A DNA stretch of 64,000 nucleotides from CAWBAT01 sp963810905 (GTDB lineage: Bacteria > Acidobacteriota > Terriglobia > Versatilivoradales > Versatilivoraceae). Of the stretch, positions 28,455 through 36,475 are shown piece after piece. The notes under the pieces are model-generated. The model did not search any database and had not been told where the DNA came from. It saw nothing but the letters and a program-made list of their open reading frames with translations. The first letter of the stretch is position 1. Each line of letters begins with the position of its first letter. Location: contig CAWEPG010000002.1 in assembly GCA_963810905.1 (NCBI GenBank), positions 806,001 to 870,000 of the forward strand, written 5' to 3'. Both the position numbers and the translations under genes were made by a program.

Positions 28455-29751
28455 TAAAGCTTAATGATCTTCGGGTTATGCATGCCTCGAGTCGCGTTCC
28501 GGGTGTCGATGACTACGGGGGCATGCTCGACGACCTTCTCGTAATTAATGGAACTATGATCAGTCACAATCACCGCACAATCCGCCATCCGGAGGCCTTC
28601 CTCTAAAGAGATCGATTTCAGAGCTGTATTGTCAAACTGAATTTCCGGCACATAAGGGTCGTGATACATCACTTTGGCCCCACGTGCCTGAAGTAACTGA
28701 ATTATATCCAATGCTGGGGATTCCCTTAGGTCATCAATGTCCTTTTTATAACTGACCCCCATGATGAGAATTCTGGAATTCTTCACAGACTTACTGAAAT
28801 CATTTAAGGCATCATTCACCTTATTCACTACATAATGCGGCATGTCCGCATTGATTTCGCTGGCTAACTCGATAAACCGGGCTCGATAGTTCAGAGTCTT
28901 GAGCTTCCAGGAAAGATAAAGGGGATCAATAGGAATGCAGTGGCCGCCTAATCCCGGCCCAGGTTGAAACGGCATAAACCCAAAAGGCTTGCTGGCAGCT
29001 GCCTCTATGACTTCCCAGACATTGACCTTCAAGCGGTCGCACATCAGAGCCATCTCGTTGACCAAACCAATATTAACGCTTCGAAATGTGTTCTCAAGAA
29101 GTTTTACCATTTCCGCAGCGCCAGAGGATGAAACTGGAACTGATCTTCTGAATGAAATTCCGATAGAGAGTCACCGCAACTTCGAGACATTGAGATGTCA
29201 CTCCGCCAATGACCTTGGGTGTATTAAAAGTATTATAGGTTGGATTTCCAGGATCAACCCGTTCCGGCGAGAATGCCAGAAATAGATCTTTCCCCACTTT
29301 ATAGCCCTTTTCTTGCAATTTGGGCAGCATGAGTTCCTCGGTGGTTCCAGGATAGGTCGTGCTCTCGAGTACAATAAGCTGATCCGGACCGTTGATTTTC
29401 TGCGATTCGATCGACCGCGGAAACAATCATTGACAGATCCGGGTCTTTGGTCTTGCTCAAAGGCGTTGGGACACAGATGATGATTGCATCTAACTTTTTA
29501 ATGACTCCAAAATCCGTCACGGCTCGAAACCGGCCAGCAGACACATTTTCTTTCACTTTTATAGAGGGCACATCCGAAATGTAGGATTCTCCCCTATTAA
29601 TGGCTTCGACTTTTGGAGCCACGACATCTATTCCAGTCACCGTAATCCCGGAATTCGCAATTTCGACTGCGAGTGGAAGTCCGACGTATCCCATGCCAAT
29701 GACACCGACTTGGACTTTCTTATCCTGAATCTTCTGAATTAAGGTTGTCAT
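28454..29751 (-). CDS. UDP-glucose/UDP-ManNAc dehydrogenase family protein, two frameshifts
   Basis: A nucleotide-sugar dehydrogenase of about 431 residues is rebuilt from three frames. It begins with the Rossmann motif VGVIGMGYVGLPLAVEIA, continues with ICVPTPLSKTKDPDLS, then VLESTTYPGTTEE, LAFSPERVDPGNPTY, the catalytic-region ENTFRSVNIGLVNE and the Cys motif GLGGHCIPIDP, and ends with GVSYKKDIDDLRESP. This is the WecC/WbpA branch, which oxidises UDP-sugars to uronates for surface polysaccharides. One base too many in TTTT 29396-29399 and in AA 29138-29139 (plus-strand coordinates) explains both breaks. It is coupled to pgsA. Confidence 0.88.
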
Positions 29752-29915
29752 AGACTAATGCCTGTACTTCCAATCCTTTCTTTTATTGATATCGTCAATA
29801 CAGACAATCGTTTATTAAAGCGGAGCCCGATTATACCTTGAATAGAGGTCAATGCAAATTGAAAGGAATCAAGGCCGATCTCCATTTTCGCTGGAATGAT
29901 ATTATCGATTAATTT
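29752..29915. other. Short intergenic region upstream of the dehydrogenase
   Basis: An AT-rich gap of 164 bases separates the NFACT gene end from the dehydrogenase start. It probably carries the promoter of the dehydrogenase-pgsA-AMMECR1 unit; no exact site is assigned. Confidence 0.35.
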
Positions 29916-31802
29916 TTAGTTTTGGATTCCCGAGACCTGGAGGAGTCTCCTTTTAGTGAACAACTCACACCGGGGACGCACGCTTACGGTCTTGTGTTCC
30001 TTTAATTGGACGAGCCCGGGCTTGGACCCTCTTGGTTTAGACACGTACTTACGCCGTGTATGATGGACCTCAACTTTATTGGCATTCCGGGCCTGACTGA
30101 AATAAGCGGCCACTTCCGCGGCTTCCTTGAGGGATTGTTGCGGCGCAGATCTCAACCTCTCCGGATTGCGTAAGACGACGTGCGAGCCTCCATAGTCGGC
30201 GACATGAAACCAAAAATCGTCTGGATTTGCCAATTTAAATGTCAGGACATCATTTTCACGGCTATTTTTCCCCACCCAGATTTCCATTCCATCGGTAGAC
30301 GAAAAAATTTTGGCTGATTTCTTGATTGAAGTCCGTTCGGTCTGTCCTTTGTGACGGCGAGCGGAGTGCTTTCCAAGTGTTGAAAATTCGGAAGGATTCT
30401 TTGTCATATCTTTGGTATGGGTCTGGAAATGCACTTCATCCAATATTTCGCTCGACTGAGCGGAACGGGCCAGGCGATCCAAACGTAATTCGAGGTTTGA
30501 AATTTCCAAGTCCACTGTGTGAATACGTCTCTGGATCAGGGGGATTGCACGATTGGCCTTTTGAAAGAGTCGGGCATAACGATTTGCATTCTGGATGAGA
30601 CTGAGCTGGGGATCGAGGGGAATCTCGATTTCATGCATCGACACATCAAACAAATCCGGGATTGTCTTCTGGACACTTCCTTTTTCTGTCTTACCGGGTT
30701 GAGCATAAAGAAGATTGGAATATTTCTGAAAAATTCCGTATTCCAAATTCTTCTGCAAATCCTCACCTAGACTCTTTTTAAGTCGATGTTTCTTCTTAAG
30801 AGCCGCCATCAGTTGGGATTTAAGAGTCTGCGCCTTCTTCTGAACCGGCCCCGCGGCGCGTGAATTTCGAAATAGTTCGGCGGCAAGCTCATTCATAGTA
30901 CGAAAGATTTTGTGGGGGTAAGAGGCAAGATGTTCCAGAGGGATTGGAGAGGAAACATGTGGATGATGACCAAGAAGGCTGATTTCCTTTTGATTTGCCG
31001 ATTCGGGCAGAGGGTCTGACTTGAAGTAAATCCGAGGACTGAAAGGTCCCACTGAAAAGCGTCGGCAGAGTAACTGAAACTCGGTCCATAATGATTCGAT
31101 TTTTGAGCATCGCCTGAGCTGCAATTCGTGTCTGAAAGTAGGGGTAAGCCCCGATATCTGGGCCAGTGGGTCGAGGCTCAAGGGCTGAAGGCTTGGGCCA
31201 TGACTTCCCTCCCCCTTAGAAATTGAGGCGGTTGTTGCTGGATCGAGACCAGCTTGTGCCGTCGTTGCTTCAGCCAAAAGACCTACGAATTGCGATTGGG
31301 TGATGTCTTCCATTAGGTATTTGCCTGCAGCGGGAACGGGCCGATAGAGTATTTTCCCAATTCCTCCTCTATCTGCAATAGGGAAAGCCGAGCCAATCAC
31401 TTCATCGGAGGCATCTAGGAGGAACAAATTGAGCATGTGGGGTATCAGTCGAATGACGAGTCGAAAACGCTCTAGCTGATTTGAAAGGGAAAGTTTTTCA
31501 ACTTCCAGAATAAGAACGCGATCGGCCGTTTCTTTGCTGAATTCAACCACTCTCCCTCCCTGAACTTTCTTTCTGAGAAGCATCAAAAATTCTGATGGCT
31601 CTGACTGCAATGGAACTTCCCGATCCGAATGGAACAGGATTGGGGCGGCTGGAACCAGTGAGATAATAAAACTCCTGGGGGGTGCTGGGCGTAGATTTAG
31701 GGCGAAGATAAGACCTGACGTACACCGAATTCTCTGGATAGAGCGGTCGAGCAGCATGGGACGAATTTCCCGAAAGAGTGTATTAAGACAAAGGTTATCC
31801 AT
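29916..31802 (-). CDS. rqcH: NFACT family protein (RqcH/FbpA-like)
   Basis: This 628-residue protein has NFACT-N at the start (SIQRIRCTSGLIFALNL), a long helical coiled-coil middle (about 300-450, KKKHRLKKSLGEDLQKN) and an NFACT-R RNA-binding domain near the C-terminus (SSTDGMEIWVGKNSRENDVLTF, then DFWFHVADYGGSHVVLRN). RqcH binds obstructed 50S subunits with peptidyl-tRNA and directs alanine tailing in ribosome-associated quality control. The C-terminal block EVHHTRRKYVSKPRG is well conserved. Its start overlaps the Maf gene end by 8 bases. Confidence 0.88.
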   Translation of the reverse strand: MDNLCLNTLFREIRPMLLDRSIQRIRCTSGLIFALNLRPAPPRSFIISLVPAAPILFHSDREVPLQSEPSEFLMLLRKKVQGGRVVEFSKETADRVLILEVEKLSLSNQLERFRLVIRLIPHMLNLFLLDASDEVIGSAFPIADRGGIGKILYRPVPAAGKYLMEDITQSQFVGLLAEATTAQAGLDPATTASISKGEGSHGPSLQPLSLDPLAQISGLTPTFRHELQLRRCSKIESLWTEFQLLCRRFSVGPFSPRIYFKSDPLPESANQKEISLLGHHPHVSSPIPLEHLASYPHKIFRTMNELAAELFRNSRAAGPVQKKAQTLKSQLMAALKKKHRLKKSLGEDLQKNLEYGIFQKYSNLLYAQPGKTEKGSVQKTIPDLFDVSMHEIEIPLDPQLSLIQNANRYARLFQKANRAIPLIQRRIHTVDLEISNLELRLDRLARSAQSSEILDEVHFQTHTKDMTKNPSEFSTLGKHSARRHKGQTERTSIKKSAKIFSSTDGMEIWVGKNSRENDVLTFKLANPDDFWFHVADYGGSHVVLRNPERLRSAPQQSLKEAAEVAAYFSQARNANKVEVHHTRRKYVSKPRGSKPGLVQLKEHKTVSVRPRCELFTKRRLLQVSGIQN

Positions 31803-32391
31803 TGGGCAAAAACTCAGGACTTCTCAGAATTCGATAGAGCAATGAAACTGGCAATCCCACAACGTTAAAAAAACAACCTTCGATTCCCTCGACAAAGCGC
31901 GCGGCCTTCCCCTGAGTCGCATAGCCCCCAGCTTTATCAAATGGCTCGCCTGTAGCCAGATAGTCCTCAATTTCTTCCCCCGAGAGCTGACTGAACCTGA
32001 CGATAGTACGGGCGGCATCGACAACGACGGTTTCTCCTTTTAAAACACATAGCCCCGTAATGACTTCATGGGACCGGCCACTAAGTTTCTGAAGCATGGA
32101 TCGCGCTTCTTTCGGGCTAGCGGGTTTCCCCAGTATATGACCTTCACAGACAACGACAGTATCGGCGCCGATGACCACGGATTCAGGTCGGATTGGTCGA
32201 ATCGCCATGGCTTTTTCTTTGGCTAATCGCTGAACCATCTGGGAAGGAGATTCCCCAGGCTGCTGAATTTCTTCAATCTGACTGGGAATCACTTCAAAAT
32301 TGCTGCACAATAGGCCGAGCAAGTCCCGGCGTCGGGGAGAACTTGAGGCGAGAACCCAGGGTCTATTTTGAGTCATTCTTTTGATCCGCAA
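31795..32391 (-). CDS. Maf-family nucleoside triphosphate pyrophosphatase
   Basis: This 198-residue Maf/YceF/YhdE family enzyme hydrolyses non-canonical or modified nucleoside triphosphates (dTTP/UTP or m7GTP, depending on subgroup). The N-terminal phosphate loop ASSSPRRRDLL, IGADTVVV, KPASPKEA and the late KAGGYATQGKAARFVEGIEG are all family blocks. I cannot decide the substrate subgroup. The start may be ATG 32391 or ATG 32376. It overlaps the RqcH gene start by 8 bases and faces the cytochrome gene at 32459. Confidence 0.9.
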   Translation of the reverse strand: MRIKRMTQNRPWVLASSSPRRRDLLGLLCSNFEVIPSQIEEIQQPGESPSQMVQRLAKEKAMAIRPIRPESVVIGADTVVVCEGHILGKPASPKEARSMLQKLSGRSHEVITGLCVLKGETVVVDAARTIVRFSQLSGEEIEDYLATGEPFDKAGGYATQGKAARFVEGIEGCFFNVVGLPVSLLYRILRSPEFLPNG

Positions 32392-32458
32392 GTTTAGTTT
32401 ACAAGCTTAGAAGCGGTATGATACATAAACTTCTGGAGTCCAATTGCGAAGGGCGTAG

Positions 32459-33849
32459 ATGAAAAAATCCAAGAATTGCCTGAAAGTTGTCATTTTGTTT
32501 CTGTTTTTAGTCTGCATCGCAGCCTCAATAAAGGGGCAAATCAAAGAGGCGCCGAATCCTGCTCCTGATAATTCCAGCTTCGATATCAGCATTTTTTTTA
32601 CTGGGAACATTCAAGGCAATATTGAACCTTGTGGCTGACCGCGCAACCCCGCGGGCGGTCTGGCTCGCCGTGCTCAGATTCTAAACGAAATTCATTCCGA
32701 ATATCCGGATAAGTTTAGGATGGAAGTGGAGATCGGGAATTACATGCAGAACTTTGGACCGGACCGGAAAGTTAAGAACAAATGGGTATTACAAGGAATG
32801 AAACAACTGGGGGTTGAAGTCCTGAACGTAGCCGAATCCGATATCGATGAGCTGAAGGCTCAAGGGGTTGACTTCAACCAAGACGACCGATTTATTTCTG
32901 CGAATTTGATTTCTTCCAAGACAAATTCTCCTCTCCTGAAACCTTATGTTGTCAAGCAGATCACCTTGCCAGGGATACAAAAGGAATTCCGGCTCGGATT
33001 CTTGGGCCTCTCGTCGCGGGAAAGTTTCTACAAGACAGATGAGAAGGGTTATCTTTGGGCCGATCCGATGGAAAGCGCCAAACAATGGATTCCAGAACTC
33101 CGGAAGAAATGTGATTTTCTAATACGTACTGGCATGCATGCCATCTAAAGACTCTATACAATTGGCAGTCGATAATCCGGAGGTCGATGTTATTTTGAAT
33201 GGTTTCAAGCATCAGTGGAGTGACCCGCCCGCCAAGATCAATCAATCCACGATCATTTACGCAGAAGATGAAGGACGAATTCTTGGCGAGTTGCGATTAC
33301 GCATCGCGGGGAAAGAAAAAGTGGAGTCGAATTCCGTCAATCATGCCCTCACAAAAGTGGTGAAAGGATGACCCCGAAATGGCTGCTTACGTGGCACGTG
33401 CCAAAGAAGAAATTACCGCACAACAGCGGATTCTGGTGAATGAGAAGCCTCCGATAACGGCCTCATCAGGACTCCGGGCCAATTCGCCTTTTCTCACCGC
33501 AAAGTCCTGTGAGAGTTGTCATGCAACGGCCTACGAAGTTTGGCAGCACTCCAAGCACGCGAAAGCCATCGAGATTCTAAAGCAGGTGAAGAGAGAATTT
33601 GATTCATCCTGCGTGGGTTGCCATACGACCGGCAAAGGGAATGTCGGAGGATTCGAAGATCTCAATCAGACACCGGAATTGGCCAACGTTCAATGTGAGG
33701 CTTGCCACGGCTCGGGACGAGCCCATAGCGCCAAGCCGACCGAAGCTAAGATGCTCAAACTCAATGCATCAGCGTGCTTGCAATGCCACACGAGATCAAA
33801 CAGCCCAGATTTTGATTTTGCAACTTATTGGTCAAAAGTAAAACATTAG
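32459..33849 (+). CDS. UshA-like/tetrahaem cytochrome fusion with in-frame TGA (candidate selenocysteine) and two frameshifts
   Basis: This reconstructed secreted protein has about 462 residues. A signal peptide (1-26) leads to a metallophosphatase-like region whose first motif reads EPCG, then TGA (32636-32638, codon 60), then PRNPAGGLARRAQIL. Homologues as I know them have Cys at that codon (EPCGC...GGLARR). The body continues to CDFL, shifts at AA 33121-33122 to VLACMPSKDS, and shifts again at GG 33366-33367 to DDPEMAAYVARAK. The C-terminus is a cytochrome c554-type domain with four CXXCH motifs (CESCH, CVGCH, CEACH, CLQCH). It is probably a periplasmic electron-transfer protein. The gene is either a selenoprotein with sequence errors or a decaying gene. 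Confidence 0.72.
32636..32675 (+). promoter_or_regulatory. Candidate bacterial SECIS hairpin after in-frame TGA
   Basis: After TGA (32636-32638), bases 32650-32657 can pair with 32666-32672 (GGCG with CGCC as the core, plus flanking pairs and one bulge), closing the 8-nt loop GTCTGGCT that starts 19 bases after the TGA. This loop begins with G and lies at the spacing expected of a bacterial SECIS. A competing hairpin pairs GACCGC (32637-32642) with GCGGTC (32655-32660). Both are read from sequence only; no folding energy was computed. Confidence 0.4.
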
Positions 33850-33988
33850 CCGCTGTTGCCCATCTCCTTTTCCTAAAAGGGCCGAGGGGCCACCGAATGG
33901 CGCAAACGGTACGGGGCGAAATTTCCAAACGAGCGCTCAAGGGTTCTGGTTCACCACCATTAAATGAGAAGACCGGAATAAGGCGATC
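33850..33988. other. Short intergenic region
   Basis: A 139-base gap lies between the cytochrome fusion and the DUF721 gene. GGGCCGAGGGGCC around 33879-33892 is weakly palindromic. Nothing else is evident. Confidence 0.3.
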
Positions 33989-34420
33989 ATGGATCAGTTA
34001 GGAACTCTTCTCCGTCATGCAGTCAATTTACTCCCGCAGCGACAGGAACTGAAGGAGTCCTTAGCTCTGGCACTCTGGGAACAGGCAGTGGGAGAAGGGC
34101 TGGCGAAGAACACAAAACCACTGCGATTATACCGCTCGACGTTGATCGTTATAGTTCCCTCGCAGGCATGGAGAAAAGAATTACACCTCATGAGAACCGA
34201 AATTGTCACAAAAATTAACGAGAACGCCGGATTTCGATTGATCCAAGATATTGAGTTCCGAGTCGACCTAAATTTCACAATTCTTCCTGTTGCCCCACCC
34301 CAAGCCGATTCAAAAACAGTTGCAGAGCCACTGGATTTACCAGTAGCGGACATTTCCGACCAAGGTCTTCGCGACAGCTTGATTGCAGCTGCCTCCAGTT
34401 ACCTTCAACGAAACAAATAA
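33989..34420 (+). CDS. DUF721 (DciA-like) protein
   Basis: This 143-residue protein has a DUF721 domain over about residues 1-95. The conserved blocks are LALALWEQAVGEGLAKNTKPLRLYRSTLIVIVPSQAWRKELHLM in broken form: WEQAVG, TLIV and SQAWRKEL are the diagnostic pieces. DciA proteins recruit or load replicative helicase in many bacteria lacking DnaC, but short DUF721 proteins are not all shown to do so. It is followed 9 bases later by gatC, so it may be in the gat transcript. Confidence 0.75.
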   Translation: MDQLGTLLRHAVNLLPQRQELKESLALALWEQAVGEGLAKNTKPLRLYRSTLIVIVPSQAWRKELHLMRTEIVTKINENAGFRLIQDIEFRVDLNFTILPVAPPQADSKTVAEPLDLPVADISDQGLRDSLIAAASSYLQRNK

Positions 34421-34429
34421 GGAATATTT

Positions 34430-34732
34430 ATGAAAATTGGCCCCAATGAAGTGGAGTATGTAGCCAAGCTGGCAAATCTGGCTATCACCGAAGAAGAGAA
34501 AAATACGTTTATCGGACAATTGAATTCCATCTTGGAATATGTGGAACAATTGAATACAGTGGACACGAATCAGGTCGAACCCACGGCTCAAGTGGTTTAC
34601 GCTAAAGGCAGCACAGAGTCCATGCGGGATGACTCGCCTCAGGTTACTTTCTCGCAAGAAGATTCGCTGCAAAATGCGCCCTCAAAGGGCGCAGGGCACT
34701 TCAAGGTTCCCAAAGTCATTGCGGATCGGTAA
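34430..34732 (+). CDS. gatC: Asp-tRNA(Asn)/Glu-tRNA(Gln) amidotransferase subunit C
   Basis: GatC (100 residues) stabilises GatA in the GatCAB complex, which amidates mischarged Glu-tRNA(Gln) and Asp-tRNA(Asn). The family pattern VEYVAKLANLAITEEE, LNSILEYVEQLNTVDT and MRDD is clear, with RAQGH-like ending KVPKVI. AAGGAA precedes the ATG. gatA follows 35 bases downstream. No gatB is in the window. Confidence 0.93.
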   Translation: MKIGPNEVEYVAKLANLAITEEEKNTFIGQLNSILEYVEQLNTVDTNQVEPTAQVVYAKGSTESMRDDSPQVTFSQEDSLQNAPSKGAGHFKVPKVIADR

Positions 34733-34767
34733 TCCAGAATTTCCAGTTTTCCATGGAATAGTGGGAA

Positions 34768-36237
34768 ATGTCGTTAAAAAGGGGAGTGTTTGTGGATCCA
34801 TCGGAAACAAGAATATCTAAAATCAGGGCCTCGATCGAGAATGGAGAAATCTCGGCTGTAGAGATCTGTAAGTCTTACCTCAAATCCATTGAGGATCACG
34901 AACCGCAAATTCATGCCTTTATTCATTACAACCCCGACATTGCTCTAGACCAGGCCGCACAAATCGACAAGCGGCGAGCCGCTCGCCAAACTTTGCCCCC
35001 GCTGGCAGGAATTCCCATTGCTATAAAGGATAATATTTTGATTCAGGGCCAGCGTTGTACTTGTGCTTCGAAAATTCTTGAAAATTTTGTTGCCCTGTAC
35101 AATGCCACGGTCATTGAGAAACTATCGTCTGCTGGCGCTGTATTCATCGGCAAGACAAATCTGGACGAGTTTGCGATGGGATCTTCCACGGAGAACTCAG
35201 CTTTCTTCCCAACACGCAATCCGCTCTCCCTCGAATATGTACCCGGTGGGTCAAGTGGAGGTTCAACGGCGGCGGTTGCGGGTCAAATGGCTGTTGCCGC
35301 TTTAGGTTCCGACACGGGTGGTTCCATCCGCCAACCTTCATCTTTTTGCGGCGTCGTAGGGCTAAAGCCAACCTATGGGCGGGTGTCGCGCTACGGACTG
35401 GTGGCATTTGGTTCATCGTTGGATCAAATCGGACCAATCGCAAACCACGTGGAAGATGTGGCTCTACTCTTAGGGATTATTGCCGGCAAGGACTCGCATG
35501 ATTCAACATCTCTAAATGTCGAGATCCCAGACTATTTGGCCCATCTCAACGCCAATATCAAGGGGACCAAGATTGGATTGCCACGAGAATACTTCCAAGC
35601 AGGAATTACAGCCGATGTGGACTCTAAAATACGCGCTGGTCTTAAAGTGCTGGAGGGTTTGGGTTGCGAATTGATTGAAATTAGCCTCCCCCATACGGAC
35701 TTTGCTATTGCCTGCTATTACGTCGTAGCAATGGCTGAAGCTAGCTCTAATTTGGCACGCTTTGACGGGGTACGATATGGCTTGCGTATTCAAGGTAGTG
35801 GCAGTCTGACCGAAATGTACCGTCAGACTCGCGACCTCGGGTTTGGGGCTGAAGTCAAACGCCGCATCATTCTGGGAACTTTCGTGCTCAGTTCAGGATA
35901 CTACGACGCCTATTACCTGAGAGCTCAAAAGGTCCGCACATTGGTCAAGCAAGATTTTGATAAAGCCTTTGAGAAAGTCGATGTCGTTGTTTCTCCGACT
36001 TCACCCACTCCGTCGTTTCGTTTGGGCGAAAAAAGTAATGATCCACTGGCCATGTATCTTTCTGATATTTTTACGATAACGGCAAACTTGGCCGGTATCC
36101 CGGGAATCTCAGTTCCTTGTGGCAAAAATGCTCAGGGATTGCCAGTCGGCATGCAATTACTGGGAAAGCACTTTGATGAATCGCGCCTACTCAATATTGC
36201 GCACGCCTTCGAAATGGCGGGTGGGTTTACGGTTTGA
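34768..36237 (+). CDS. gatA: Asp-tRNA(Asn)/Glu-tRNA(Gln) amidotransferase subunit A
   Basis: GatA (489 residues) is the glutaminase/amidase subunit of GatCAB. The Ser-cisSer-Lys triad of amidases is visible: Lys87 in IAIKDNI, Ser162 in PGGSSGGS and Ser186 in DTGGSIRQP. GVVGLKPTYGRVSRYGLVAF and the C-terminal ITANLAGIPGISVPCG and GLPVGMQLLG blocks are canonical. Length is normal and the frame intact. It is in one run with gatC. Confidence 0.97.
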   Translation: MSLKRGVFVDPSETRISKIRASIENGEISAVEICKSYLKSIEDHEPQIHAFIHYNPDIALDQAAQIDKRRAARQTLPPLAGIPIAIKDNILIQGQRCTCASKILENFVALYNATVIEKLSSAGAVFIGKTNLDEFAMGSSTENSAFFPTRNPLSLEYVPGGSSGGSTAAVAGQMAVAALGSDTGGSIRQPSSFCGVVGLKPTYGRVSRYGLVAFGSSLDQIGPIANHVEDVALLLGIIAGKDSHDSTSLNVEIPDYLAHLNANIKGTKIGLPREYFQAGITADVDSKIRAGLKVLEGLGCELIEISLPHTDFAIACYYVVAMAEASSNLARFDGVRYGLRIQGSGSLTEMYRQTRDLGFGAEVKRRIILGTFVLSSGYYDAYYLRAQKVRTLVKQDFDKAFEKVDVVVSPTSPTPSFRLGEKSNDPLAMYLSDIFTITANLAGIPGISVPCGKNAQGLPVGMQLLGKHFDESRLLNIAHAFEMAGGFTV

Positions 36238-36475
36238 GCAGGTTGTGTCGATTTCCTGCTCAGTTGGATGCTGCCAAAGTAAAAACCTCACTGCGGCGAA
36301 CATATCCTTCAGAGTTCCTCGCCATTGCGAACGGACGCCTTACCCTTTGGAATAGATTCCAGCGTATCCAGGGTGGAGAGGAATCCGATGAGCGACGCAG
36401 AATTGCGTCTTGGTGTCGCTGGCGAAGGTTTCGTCCCTACAGGATGGGCTTGTTGGTCGTCAAGTGTGGCTTCCT
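36238..36475. other. Intergenic region before the histidine kinase
   Basis: These 238 bases carry only chance frames. The kinase frame stays open back to 36410, but the sequence before 36476 has no membrane or family character. It presumably holds the promoter for the two-component pair. Confidence 0.35.
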
